From 79-D21 sp022839995 (lineage in GTDB: Bacteria; Synergistota; Synergistia; Synergistales; 79-D21), in contig JALHIN010000003.1 of NCBI GenBank assembly GCA_022839995.1, positions 1 through 64,000 of the forward strand: 64,000 bases of DNA, in the 5' to 3' direction. This document shows positions 43,451 to 52,039 of the stretch, piece after piece. A program made the position numbers and the translations under genes. Below the pieces are notes generated by a model, which saw only the letters and a list, made by a program, of their open reading frames with translations, searched no databases and was not told where the DNA came from. Positions within the stretch are counted from its first letter, which is position 1. Each line of letters opens with the position of its first letter.

Positions 43451-44847
43451 AGTGGCACGCCCTCTTCCTGCGGATTTTCCTCTGGTTCCTTGGTTCCATG
43501 CTGCTCATGGCCGCGGTGAGCGTAAGCCTGACCGTCTTCATGAGCCGCCAGGGGATCATTCTGACCGGTCACCAGGAAGTCCTTTCCGACGCCTTGGACC
43601 GGCACGGGGCGAAACTCGTGGAAACCTACGAGGAAAAGGGACGGGTCGCGGCGTTCGAGCTGTCGGACTTGATCCGGCGGGAAACCGGGTTGGCCATTCT
43701 CCTTTTTGACGGGAACGGCGCCCCGATCCGCCTGAGGGGAGGGCCTCCGATGGAATTCCTGAACCGGCTCGGCCGGGAGGCCGCCGACGAACTGGCACAG
43801 GGGCGGACGTTCCAGATCCGCAGGGAAACCGTTTCCGTCTACAAACGCCTGGTTTCGCCGTCGGGGAAAACCTACCTTCTCGTCGGCCTCTTCCGCCGGC
43901 CCCCCTCGATGGCCCGACTATTCACGGACAACCCGAAATCCGTCCTGATCCACCTCGCGGGCCTCCTGGCGGCGGCTCTCGTCTTCTGCGGGCTGCTGGC
44001 CCACCACCTTTCGAAACCACTGGTGAAACTCAGCCGCATGGCTTGCTCGGTCGCCGAGGGGCAACTCGATACGCCCGTCGACCTTTCGATCCGAAAACGC
44101 CGGGACGAAATCGGGGAACTCGCCCGGAGCCTGGAAGCCATGAAAAACACCCTCACCGCCCTCCTCGAGGCCCAGCGCCGGTTGATCCGCGACATCTCCC
44201 ACGAGCTGCGCACCCCCCTGGCCCGCCTGGGCATCGCGCTCGAACTGGCCCGCAAGAAGGCCGGGCCTGCGGCGGAAGATTCCCTGGACCGAATCGAACG
44301 GGAATCGGCGATCCTGAACGAGATGATCGGCCAATTGCTGGACCTCTCCCGGGCCGAAGCCGAATTCGGCCAGGATTTTGCCGAGCCCGGCGACCTCCTG
44401 GGCCTGATCGAAGCCGTCATCGACGATGCAAACTTCGAGGCTCGAGCCGCCGACCGCGGGGTCGTCCTGGAAGCACCGGAGGCCCTGCCTCCCGTGCCCA
44501 TGAACCGGGAGTTGGTCCGGAGGGCGGTGGAAAACATCGTCCGGAACGCCCTCCGCTACACGGCCGAAGGGACACGGATCGAGGTTCGGGTGACGGAGCG
44601 GGAAAAGGAAGGACGCCCCGGGGTTTCCATCCGGATCCGGGATTTCGGTCCCGGGGTCCCCGAAGGCGAACTTCCCCGCATCTTTCAACCCTTCTACCGA
44701 ACCGAAGCCGCCCGATCCCGGGATACCGGCGGAACCGGCCTTGGCCTGGCGATCGCCCAGCGGGCGGCCGCCGTGCACGGCGGTTCCGTCACGGCCGAAA
44801 ACGCGGCGGGCGGCGGCCTCTCAGTCGAGCTGTGGCTGCCAAAATGA
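43447..44847 (+). CDS. CpxA-like sensor histidine kinase
   Basis: The 466-residue kinase has an N-terminal helix (IFLWFLGSMLLMAAVSVSL, about 9-27), an extracytoplasmic sensor region (about 30-160), a second helix (LIHLAGLLAAALVFCGLLA), a HAMP domain, the H-box with phospho-acceptor His252 (RDISHELRTPLARLG) and an HATPase domain (ENIVRNALRY, DFGPGVPE, GTGLGLAIA). The TTG start overlaps the regulator stop as TTGA, with GGAGGAG nine bases before. It probably senses envelope stress and phosphorylates the adjacent regulator; the signal itself is unknown. Confidence 0.93.
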   Translation: MKWHALFLRIFLWFLGSMLLMAAVSVSLTVFMSRQGIILTGHQEVLSDALDRHGAKLVETYEEKGRVAAFELSDLIRRETGLAILLFDGNGAPIRLRGGPPMEFLNRLGREAADELAQGRTFQIRRETVSVYKRLVSPSGKTYLLVGLFRRPPSMARLFTDNPKSVLIHLAGLLAAALVFCGLLAHHLSKPLVKLSRMACSVAEGQLDTPVDLSIRKRRDEIGELARSLEAMKNTLTALLEAQRRLIRDISHELRTPLARLGIALELARKKAGPAAEDSLDRIERESAILNEMIGQLLDLSRAEAEFGQDFAEPGDLLGLIEAVIDDANFEARAADRGVVLEAPEALPPVPMNRELVRRAVENIVRNALRYTAEGTRIEVRVTEREKEGRPGVSIRIRDFGPGVPEGELPRIFQPFYRTEAARSRDTGGTGLGLAIAQRAAAVHGGSVTAENAAGGGLSVELWLPK

Positions 44848-45968
44848 CCGGGCGTTTTATCCTGCCGGCTCTTTTCGCCGTCCTCTGCATCGCCGTTTCG
44901 ACTGCAGCCGGGGCTGAAACGGCAGTCCTGGTTTTCGCCGGGGACACCGCTTTCGGAGAGAGCTACCGGATCCGGCCCGAACCGCCTTCCCTTTCCGGTA
45001 ACGGCAGGTACCTGCCTTCGATGGAATTCCTCCTCCCCCTGCTTCAAGGCGCAAGCGAGGTCCTGGTCAACCTGGAAACCCCGCTTGCCGTACCCGGGGA
45101 ACCCGCGCCCCCGAACAAGTCGTACGTACACTGGGCCGATCCGACCCGGGCGGTTGCCGCCCTGAGGGCTTCCGGCATCACGGCGGTCAGCCTGGCCAAC
45201 AACCACACCATGGACCTGGGTGCCAGGGGACTCGAGGAAACCCTGGCGACCCTCGAAAGTGCAGGAATTGCCTGGACTGGAGCGGGGCGGGACCTCTCCG
45301 GGGCAGAACGGCCGCTCTCGCTGGCAATCCCGCTGGGGAACCGGACGGTCCCGGTGGTGGTCCTGTCCGGTTTCGAGTACCGCCGAAACTATGACGAGAA
45401 ATTCGGCTTTTATGCCGCACCGGGGGTTCCCGGCGTCAACCGCCTCGATCCGAAACGGTTCGAAAGTACGGTGCATTCCCTGAAAACCAGGCTCCCGGGG
45501 GTCTTCGTGATCGCCTTTCCCCACTGGGGCAAGAACTACGCCTGGAGGACCCCAGCGCAGGAACGGCTGGCCCACGCCCTGGTCGACGCGGGGGCGGACC
45601 TCGTCGTCGGCCACGGGGCCCACCAGGTCCAGGAAATCGAGCTCTACAACGGGAAGTGGATCCTTTACGGCCTTGGCAACTTCGTTTTCCACTCACCGGG
45701 ACGATACTCATCCCGAGGAGCGCCTCCCTACAGCCTCGTCGCCCGGCTGGAGCTGGAGGAAAAAGGAAAAACCCTTCGAAAGACCTTGCGCCTTTACCCC
45801 ATCCAGTGCGACAACACCGTCACGGGCTTCAGGACCCGCCCGGTCACCCCGGGGGAATTCGCCGAAGTCCAGGCCCTTCTGCTGCAGCGAACGGACAAAA
45901 GAACCGCCTCCGGAATCCGCACCGGGAAGGACGCCCTGGGCACCCACCTGGAGATCGCCCTTCCCTGA
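44844..45968 (+). CDS. CapA-family (PGA_cap) protein, exported
   Basis: The 374-residue product has a signal peptide (ILPALFAVLCIAVSTAAGA, cleavage near 22) and the CapA metallophosphatase-like fold: VFAGDTAFGES near 31, VNLETPLAV near 74, SLANNHTMDLGARG, FPHWGKNY and VGHGAHQVQ. CapA proteins take part in poly-gamma-glutamate capsule or related cell-surface metabolism, but most family members have no proven activity. It is coupled by ATGA to the CpxA-like kinase gene, so it may be part of the envelope response. It ends 50 bases before the trp promoter. Confidence 0.85.
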   Translation: MTGRFILPALFAVLCIAVSTAAGAETAVLVFAGDTAFGESYRIRPEPPSLSGNGRYLPSMEFLLPLLQGASEVLVNLETPLAVPGEPAPPNKSYVHWADPTRAVAALRASGITAVSLANNHTMDLGARGLEETLATLESAGIAWTGAGRDLSGAERPLSLAIPLGNRTVPVVVLSGFEYRRNYDEKFGFYAAPGVPGVNRLDPKRFESTVHSLKTRLPGVFVIAFPHWGKNYAWRTPAQERLAHALVDAGADLVVGHGAHQVQEIELYNGKWILYGLGNFVFHSPGRYSSRGAPPYSLVARLELEEKGKTLRKTLRLYPIQCDNTVTGFRTRPVTPGEFAEVQALLLQRTDKRTASGIRTGKDALGTHLEIALP

Positions 45969-46018
45969 AGCCGGGGAACCGCTGGAACCGGAAAGGAACA
46001 TGGTCCGGGGCATCGCAC

Positions 46019-46047
46019 TTGACAACAAATCCCGACCCGCATATAAT
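46019..46047 (+). promoter_or_regulatory. trp operon promoter
   Basis: TTGACA (46019-46024), 17 bases, TATAAT (46042-46047): both hexamers match consensus exactly. Transcription should start near 46054. Confidence 0.92.
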
Positions 46048-46082
46048 CCCTCGCAACACTTGGAAGATAGGGGAGTTAAGCA

Positions 46083-46130
46083 ATGATACATGCCTTTAGT
46101 AACCAGAATTGGTGGTGGCAGGCTTTCTGA
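46083..46130 (+). CDS. trpL: trp leader peptide
   Basis: A 15-residue frame (ATG 46083, TGA 46128-46130; MIHAFSNQNWWWQAF) has three consecutive Trp codons (46110-46118). GGGGAG lies seven bases before the start. It sits between the promoter and the terminator ahead of trpE. The Trp codons lie in the 5' arm of a hairpin (next entry), exactly as in classical trp attenuators. Confidence 0.93.
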   Translation: MIHAFSNQNWWWQAF

Positions 46131-46140
46131 GTCTGCCGCC
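46114..46140 (+). promoter_or_regulatory. trp attenuator pause hairpin (1:2)
   Basis: Bases 46114-46121 and 46133-46140 pair over 8 bp (one G-U) around the leader stop codon. The 3' arm region (46136-46143) can alternatively pair with 46182-46191, with a two-base bulge, as a possible antiterminator. The exact 2:3 and 3:4 competition with the terminator at 46239 should be computed. Confidence 0.65.
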
Positions 46141-46238
46141 AAGCGCCTGGATAGATCGCGAACACTGACGCAGCGAGAGGCCTTGGAGGCGGATCCCATT
46201 CGGGATTCTGTTCCGAGGCCTTTCCTGTTTTTCCATCC

Positions 46239-46273
46239 CGGGGGGCCGTGCAACAAGGGCCCCCCGATTTTTT
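46239..46273 (+). terminator. trp attenuator terminator
   Basis: A 9-bp G/C stem (46239-46247 with 46258-46266) is followed by A and a run of six T residues (46268-46273). It lies between trpL and the trpE Shine-Dalgarno (AAAGGAGG). Confidence 0.85.
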
Positions 46274-46299
46274 GTCACATCCAAAGGAGGCTGAACGCC

Positions 46300-47844
46300 A
46301 TGAGTGGAGATAAAGGCAACGGTAAAAAACACCTGACCTCCCTGGAAGACTTCACCGAACAAGGGCGCACGTTCGAAAGGGTTCCCATTTTCCTGGAACT
46401 GCCCCTCGAGAGACGGGCGCCCCTGGATCTCTACAGGAGGCTTCGGACCCCCGGAACGCGCTCCTTCCTCCTTGAAAGCGGAGACGGGGGGAAGGGCGGC
46501 GGTCGCTACTCCTTCATCGGGATCGATCCGGACCGGGTTTTCCAGGTTTCGCCGGAAGCCTGCCTCGAAACCGATCCCAGCGGAAAAATCATCGCTTCCT
46601 ATCCCTCCCCCGGTGGACTCCGGAAAGCTCTTGAAGGGTACCTTTCCGGCACGCGCCCTCCCCAGCCGGAGGGCTTCCCCCCCTTCCTGGGCGGCGTGGC
46701 GGGCTACTTCGCCTACGACATGGTGGAGACCTGGGAAGACCTTTTTCACGGCCAGGAAGACCGATCACTGGCACCCTCGCCTTTCCCCAGGGCGGTCCTC
46801 ATGGGATTCGAAACCGTGGTTGCCATGGACCACTTCGAGGACCGACTCTTCCTGGTTCACAACGTCCGGACCCCTCCGGGCCAGCAGGAAAGCGAAAAGA
46901 AGGATCTTTACCGGAAGGGCTGCCGAATGCTGGAAAAGCTTGAACAGCGACTCAACGGAGTTTTAGACGGCCAGGAAACCGAGGAGGGCCGCTTTTTCCT
47001 GGCAGAAGCCCATTCCAACATGGAGAAAACCGCTTTCCTGGAAATGGTCCGGCGAGGGCGGGAACACATCGTGGCGGGCGACGTTTGCCAAGTGGTCCTT
47101 TCCCAGTGTTTTTCCGCGAGAACGAACCTTCCTTCCGTCGCCATCTACGAGACCCTGGCGGAATGCAATCCCTCCCCTTACCTTTTCCTCCTCGAACTGC
47201 CCGAACTGAGGCTCATCGGCTCGTCCCCGGAAGTCCTGGTCCGGTTGAGAGGATCCCGTGTCGTCACACGTCCCCTTGCCGGAACCCGCAGGAGAGGCCA
47301 AACGCATGACGAGGATCGCCTCCTGGCCCGTGAACTCCTGGCCGACGAGAAGGAACGGGCCGAACACCTCATGCTCGTCGACCTGGCCCGCAACGACCTG
47401 GGGCGGGTCTGCCGGACCGGGAGCGTCGAGGTGACCGAACTGATGGGTGTCGAAAGCTACTCCCACGTCATGCACATCGTTTCCCAGGTGGAGGGAGATC
47501 GCAGGGCGGAGCTGACCCCCCTGGACGTACTCCAGGCGGCCTTTCCTGCCGGAACGGTCTCGGGCGCGCCGAAGATCCGGGCCATGGAGATCATCGAGGA
47601 GCTCGAGGGGAACGCCAGGGGCCCCTACGCGGGGGCGGTGGGCTACATCGGCTTCGACGGGAACATGGATACCTGCATCACCATCCGGACTCTCGTCCAG
47701 GAGGGCGATACCGTTCATGTCCAGGCCGGGGCAGGCATCGTCTACGATTCCGTCCCCGAGCGGGAATACGAGGAAACGCAAAACAAGGCCAGGGCTCTCT
47801 TCAAAGCCCTGGAAACCGCCATCGAAAGGGGAAATGCCCAATGA
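46300..47844 (+). CDS. trpE: Anthranilate synthase component I
   Basis: This subunit converts chorismate to anthranilate with ammonia supplied by TrpG. The 514-residue protein has an N-terminal domain with the tryptophan feedback motif SFLLES near 63-68. The chorismate-binding domain (about 235-500) is complete, including PLAGTRRRG, the catalytic glutamates in DEKERAEHLMLVDLARND, FPAGTVSGAPKIRAMEII and CITIRTL. The start at 46300 follows AAAGGAGG by eight bases. It is the first gene of trpEGDCFBA behind the Trp attenuator and is coupled to trpG by ATGA. Confidence 0.97.
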   Translation: MSGDKGNGKKHLTSLEDFTEQGRTFERVPIFLELPLERRAPLDLYRRLRTPGTRSFLLESGDGGKGGGRYSFIGIDPDRVFQVSPEACLETDPSGKIIASYPSPGGLRKALEGYLSGTRPPQPEGFPPFLGGVAGYFAYDMVETWEDLFHGQEDRSLAPSPFPRAVLMGFETVVAMDHFEDRLFLVHNVRTPPGQQESEKKDLYRKGCRMLEKLEQRLNGVLDGQETEEGRFFLAEAHSNMEKTAFLEMVRRGREHIVAGDVCQVVLSQCFSARTNLPSVAIYETLAECNPSPYLFLLELPELRLIGSSPEVLVRLRGSRVVTRPLAGTRRRGQTHDEDRLLARELLADEKERAEHLMLVDLARNDLGRVCRTGSVEVTELMGVESYSHVMHIVSQVEGDRRAELTPLDVLQAAFPAGTVSGAPKIRAMEIIEELEGNARGPYAGAVGYIGFDGNMDTCITIRTLVQEGDTVHVQAGAGIVYDSVPEREYEETQNKARALFKALETAIERGNAQ

Positions 47845-48440
47845 TCCTGATGATCGACAACTACGACTCCTTCACCTGGAACCTGGTCCAGTACCTTTCT
47901 GAACTGGACGAGGTAAGAACCGTTCGGAACGACCGGGTGACCCTGGAGGAGATCGAGGCGATGAACCCGTCGCACATCGTCATCTCCCCCGGCCCGGGAA
48001 CACCGGAAGAGTCGGGCATCTCGAAGGACGTGATCCGGGCCTTCCAGGGCCGGGTACCGATCCTTGGAGTCTGCCTGGGTCACCAGGCCATTGCGACGGT
48101 GTACGGTGGACGGGTGCTCCGGGCGGCAGCACCTTGTCATGGAAAGGTTTCAGCCATTCATCACAGGGAGGAGGGAATACTGGAGGGAATGCCGGACCCA
48201 TTCATGGCAACGCGCTACCACTCCCTCGCGGTGGAGGAGCCTTCGCTTTCCGGAGAGCTGAAAGTCACGGCCAGGACGGACGATGGAACGATCATGGCCC
48301 TGGAACACCGGGACTTTCCTCTCTTCGGGGTCCAGTTCCACCCCGAATCCATCCTTACCGAGTCGGGGATGCGCCTGCTCCGTAATTTTCACGGGTCGAA
48401 GGTGAGAGATTCCAGGAAGGAGTTGAGCCCGGCATGTTGA
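47841..48440 (+). CDS. trpG: Anthranilate synthase component II (glutamine amidotransferase)
   Basis: The 199-residue class I amidotransferase has the nucleophile Cys in LGVCLGHQA (near 79) and the His-Glu pair in FGVQFHPESILTE (near 170-172). It hydrolyses glutamine and channels ammonia to TrpE. It is a separate protein, not fused to TrpE or TrpD. Such subunits sometimes also serve PabB in folate synthesis; no pabB is in the window. It overlaps trpE by four and trpD by seven bases. Confidence 0.96.
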   Translation: MILMIDNYDSFTWNLVQYLSELDEVRTVRNDRVTLEEIEAMNPSHIVISPGPGTPEESGISKDVIRAFQGRVPILGVCLGHQAIATVYGGRVLRAAAPCHGKVSAIHHREEGILEGMPDPFMATRYHSLAVEEPSLSGELKVTARTDDGTIMALEHRDFPLFGVQFHPESILTESGMRLLRNFHGSKVRDSRKELSPAC

Positions 48441-49462
48441 GGGAACAATTGGAAAAAGTGCTTTCGGGAGAGGATCTCCTTCCCGGCGAAATGACCGAGG
48501 CCATGGAAACCATCATGGACGGCCGCGAGCCGGAAATCCTGGTGGGAGCTTTCCTGGCCGGCCTTAGGGCCAAGGGAGAGACCATAGAAGAAATCACCTC
48601 GGCCGCCACTGTCATGAGGGACAAGGCGCTGTCCGTCAACTTCCTGGAAAAACCGCTTCTTGACATCGTCGGGACCGGGGGCGATCGTAGCGGGACCATC
48701 AACATCTCGACAACGGCCTCCCTTGTGGCAGCCGCGGCTGGATCCACGGTGGCCAAGCACGGAAACCGCTCCGTATCGAGTCGCTGCGGAAGCGCGGATA
48801 TCCTGGAGGCCATGGGGGTTCCTCTCCTTCCCACGCCTTCCGAGGTGGAAGCCTGCATTCGGAACACGGGATACGGATTCATCTTTGCGCCCCATTTTCA
48901 CCGGGCGATGAAAAACGTTGCCCCGGTGCGCAAGGCCCTCGGGCTTCGGACGATCTTCAACGTCCTGGGCCCGCTGACCAACCCCGCCCGTCCCCGCCGC
49001 CATCTTATCGGGACCTTTTCCGCAGACCTGGTCCGCCCCATGGCACAGGTGCTGGACCGGCTCGGTTCCGAAAGGGCCCTGGTGGTCCACGGTCACGGGG
49101 GCATGGACGAACTTTCCCTGGGCGGGAGCAACCGGGCCTGCCTCCTGGACCGGGGCAACCTGGAGGACCTGGAGATCCTGCCGGAGGACGCCGGCCTGAA
49201 CCGGGCACCCGCGGGGTATGCCCTGGGTGGAGACGCGGCGACGAACCGGAGGATCGTCTTCCGGATCCTCCGGGGCGAGAAGGGGCCCATGCGTGACGTG
49301 GTGGTGTTCAACGCCGGGGCCGCCCTTTACGTGGACAGGCTGGCTTCAAGCCTTTTCGAGGGCGCCCGGATCGCGGAGGACGTGATCGACAGCGGGCGCG
49401 CCCTGGCCAAGCTCAGGGAAGTGACGGCCTTTGCGGCGTCCAGGAGGGTGATGGTGGCATGA
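48434..49462 (+). CDS. trpD: Anthranilate phosphoribosyltransferase
   Basis: This enzyme transfers phosphoribosyl from PRPP to anthranilate. The 342-residue protein has the PRPP/metal motif DIVGTGGDRSGTINIST (near 77-93), the conserved KHGNRSVSSRCGSAD (anthranilate-binding arginine region) and VVHGHGGMDELS. Length is typical. It overlaps trpG by seven bases and trpC by ATGA. Confidence 0.97.
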   Translation: MLREQLEKVLSGEDLLPGEMTEAMETIMDGREPEILVGAFLAGLRAKGETIEEITSAATVMRDKALSVNFLEKPLLDIVGTGGDRSGTINISTTASLVAAAAGSTVAKHGNRSVSSRCGSADILEAMGVPLLPTPSEVEACIRNTGYGFIFAPHFHRAMKNVAPVRKALGLRTIFNVLGPLTNPARPRRHLIGTFSADLVRPMAQVLDRLGSERALVVHGHGGMDELSLGGSNRACLLDRGNLEDLEILPEDAGLNRAPAGYALGGDAATNRRIVFRILRGEKGPMRDVVVFNAGAALYVDRLASSLFEGARIAEDVIDSGRALAKLREVTAFAASRRVMVA

Positions 49463-50208
49463 TCCTCCGACAGATCGCCTCCCAGAAGGCCCTGGAAGTG
49501 GAAACCCTGAAACGGCCGAGGGCATCCCTGGCAAAAAGCCTGGAAGCGCCCGGCCTCTCGGTCGTGGCCGAGATCAAGAAGGCGAGCCCCAGCAAGGGGA
49601 TCCTCGCCAAACGGTTCGAGCCGCAAAGGCAGCTGGAGGCTTACGTCCGCGGAGGAGCCGGGGCGGTTTCGGTCGTGACGGACAGGACCTTTTTCCAGGG
49701 AAGTGGCGAACTCCTCCGTTCGCTTCGCCCCAGGACCACCCTTCCCCTCCTGCGCAAGGATTTCCTGTTGGACCCCCTGCAGGTCTACGAGAGTTTCTTC
49801 CTCGGGGCCGACGCCGTGCTGCTCATCGCGGCACTCCTCCCCGGGGAAAACCTGGGCCGGATGCTGGCAACCGCATCCTCCCTGGGCCTCGAGACCCTCG
49901 TTGAGGTCCACGACGAAGGCGAACTCCGCCATGCCCTGGAAACGGACGCCCCCGTCATCGGGTTCAACAACCGGGACCTGCGTGACTTTTCCGTGAACCT
50001 GCAGACCACGGTCCGGCTGCTCCGGGAGTTGGATCGGCTGGAACCCCGGAGGACCCGCCGCGTGGTAGCCGAAAGCGGCATTTCTTCGCGGAAAGACGCG
50101 GCCTTCCTGGAGGACCTGGGGGTCGACGGAATCCTCGTGGGCGAGAGCCTCATGCGCTCTTCGGACCCGGCAGCCCAGGTCCGTAAGCTCCGGGGGCTGG
50201 AACCATGA
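49459..50208 (+). CDS. trpC: Indole-3-glycerol phosphate synthase
   Basis: The 249-residue TIM barrel carries the signature VVAEIKKASPSKGIL (near 35-49, catalytic Glu and Lys), LLRKDFLLDP (catalytic Lys), GFNNRDLRDFSVNL and VAESGISSRKD. It closes the indole ring from carboxyphenylaminodeoxyribulose phosphate. It is a single-function protein; trpF is the separate next gene, overlapping by ATGA. Confidence 0.97.
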   Translation: MILRQIASQKALEVETLKRPRASLAKSLEAPGLSVVAEIKKASPSKGILAKRFEPQRQLEAYVRGGAGAVSVVTDRTFFQGSGELLRSLRPRTTLPLLRKDFLLDPLQVYESFFLGADAVLLIAALLPGENLGRMLATASSLGLETLVEVHDEGELRHALETDAPVIGFNNRDLRDFSVNLQTTVRLLRELDRLEPRRTRRVVAESGISSRKDAAFLEDLGVDGILVGESLMRSSDPAAQVRKLRGLEP

Positions 50209-50846
50209 TCCGAGTCAAGGTGTGCGGCCTTACCCGGGAATGCGACGTGCGGGCGGCAGCGGCACTGGGCGCCGACGCCCTGGGGTTCATCCTCGCCCCG
50301 AGCCCCCGACGGGTGACCCTGGAACGGGCGGCAAGCCTCGTCCGGGGGCTTGACCCCTTCGTCGCGAGGGTGGCCGTCCTTTCCGATCCGACAGAGGCGG
50401 AGCTTCGGGAAGTCATCGGAAGCCGCATTTTCGACTGCCTCCAGTTCCACGGCGGGGAGGAGCCCGGCCGGTTGGCGGGTCTTCCCCTGAAGACCGTCAA
50501 GGCCTTCGGAGTTTCCGGCAGGGAAGACCTGGAGCGGGTGGAAATCTACGCGGAGGCGGCGGACTACTTCCTGTTCGACACGAAAGCCGGCGGAGCTTCC
50601 GGGGGGACCGGGCAAGCCTTCGACTGGTCGCTCCTGTCGGGACGGTCCTTTTCCAGGCCCTTCATCCTGGCCGGGGGCCTGGGACCCGAAAACCTCCCCC
50701 GGGCCCTCGAAAAAGTCCGTCCCGCTGCCGTGGACCTGAACAGCCGTATCGAATCCGCAACGGGCGTCAAGGACGCCGTTCTCATGGCCAGGGCGATCCT
50801 TGCCGCCAGGAGATCGAATATGGACGAAACGAGAGGTGATTCCTGA
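50205..50846 (+). CDS. trpF: Phosphoribosylanthranilate isomerase
   Basis: The 213-residue TIM barrel starts with the catalytic cysteine motif RVKVCGLTRECDV (Cys7) and has GFILAPSPRRVTLE, LQFHGGEEP, the general-acid Asp in FLFDTKAGGASGGTG, and ILAGGLGPENL. It performs the Amadori rearrangement between TrpD and TrpC steps. It is coupled to trpC (ATGA) and its stop overlaps the trpB start by one base. Confidence 0.96.
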   Translation: MIRVKVCGLTRECDVRAAAALGADALGFILAPSPRRVTLERAASLVRGLDPFVARVAVLSDPTEAELREVIGSRIFDCLQFHGGEEPGRLAGLPLKTVKAFGVSGREDLERVEIYAEAADYFLFDTKAGGASGGTGQAFDWSLLSGRSFSRPFILAGGLGPENLPRALEKVRPAAVDLNSRIESATGVKDAVLMARAILAARRSNMDETRGDS

Positions 50847-52039
50847 TGGAGAAGAAAGGTTATTTCGGCCCCTTCGGGGGACGGTTCGTCCCCGAGTCGC
50901 TGTTTCCAGCCCTCGAGGAACTGGACCAGGCCTACGGAAAACTCAAGTCCGATCCGGCCTTCCGGGGTGAACTCGCGGAACTCCTCAACCGCTACAGCGG
51001 GCGGCCGACTCCGTTGACCTATGCCGAAAGGCTGACTGAGCACCTGGGCGGAGCGAAAATCTACCTGAAGCGGGAGGATTTGAACCACACGGGCGCGCAC
51101 AAGATCAACAACGCCCTTGGGCAGGCCCTGGTCGCCCGAAGGCTTGGGAAGCGGAGGGTCATCGCGGAGACCGGCGCTGGCCAGCACGGTGTCGCCACCG
51201 CCACCGCCGCCGCGCGGTTCGGCATGGAATGCCACGTCTTCATGGGGGTCGAGGACATGCACCGCCAGGCCCTGAACGTGGACCGGATGCGGATCCTTGG
51301 GGCGAAGGTGGTGCCCGTCACCTCCGGCAGCCGGACCTTGAAGGACGCCACCAACGAGGCCATCCGCGAGTGGGTCGCCAGCGTGGAGGACACGCACTAC
51401 ATCATCGGGTCCGTGGTTGGACCCCACCCCTACCCAACACTGGTGAGGGACTTCCAGCGAATCATCGGCGACGAGGTCAGACGGCAGGTCATGGCGGATG
51501 AAGGGCGACTTCCCGACATCCTGGTGGCCTGCGTGGGCGGCGGAAGCAACGCTATCGGCCTGTTCACCCCGTTCATCGGGGACAAGTCCGTCCGCATGGT
51601 CGGGGTCGAAGCCGCCGGGAAGGGGATCGAAACCGGTTCCCACGCCGCCACTCTCACGGGGGGGCGGCAAGGCGTCCTCCACGGGTGCCTCTCCTACTTG
51701 CTGCAGGACGCGGACGGCCAGGTCATGGAGGCCTATTCCATCTCCGCCGGGCTGGATTACCCGGGCGTCGGCCCCGAGCACAGCTTCCTCATGGAAACCG
51801 GCCGGGCGGAATACACTTCCGCAACAGACGCAGAAGCCCTCGAGGCCTTCGGGCTGCTCTCCCGGATGGAGGGGATCATCCCGGCCCTGGAAAGTTCGCA
51901 CGCCCTCGCCGAGGCGATCCGTACCGCGCCCCGGCTGTCACGTGAAACCGTCATGGTGGTCAACCTCTCCGGCCGTGGGGACAAGGACATGGATTCGGTC
52001 CGCCCTTATTTCACCGAAAAGGGGACTGAAGCCCGATGA
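50846..52039 (+). CDS. trpB: Tryptophan synthase beta subunit
   Basis: The 397-residue PLP enzyme joins indole and serine. The Schiff-base lysine lies in NHTGAHKINNALGQAL (near residue 84), the substrate-binding region in AETGAGQHGVATATAAA, and the phosphate-binding glycines in CVGGGSNAIGLF. N-terminal GYFGPFGGRFVPE identifies the TrpB1 type that pairs with TrpA. The next gene, trpA, overlaps by ATGA. Confidence 0.98.
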   Translation: MEKKGYFGPFGGRFVPESLFPALEELDQAYGKLKSDPAFRGELAELLNRYSGRPTPLTYAERLTEHLGGAKIYLKREDLNHTGAHKINNALGQALVARRLGKRRVIAETGAGQHGVATATAAARFGMECHVFMGVEDMHRQALNVDRMRILGAKVVPVTSGSRTLKDATNEAIREWVASVEDTHYIIGSVVGPHPYPTLVRDFQRIIGDEVRRQVMADEGRLPDILVACVGGGSNAIGLFTPFIGDKSVRMVGVEAAGKGIETGSHAATLTGGRQGVLHGCLSYLLQDADGQVMEAYSISAGLDYPGVGPEHSFLMETGRAEYTSATDAEALEAFGLLSRMEGIIPALESSHALAEAIRTAPRLSRETVMVVNLSGRGDKDMDSVRPYFTEKGTEAR

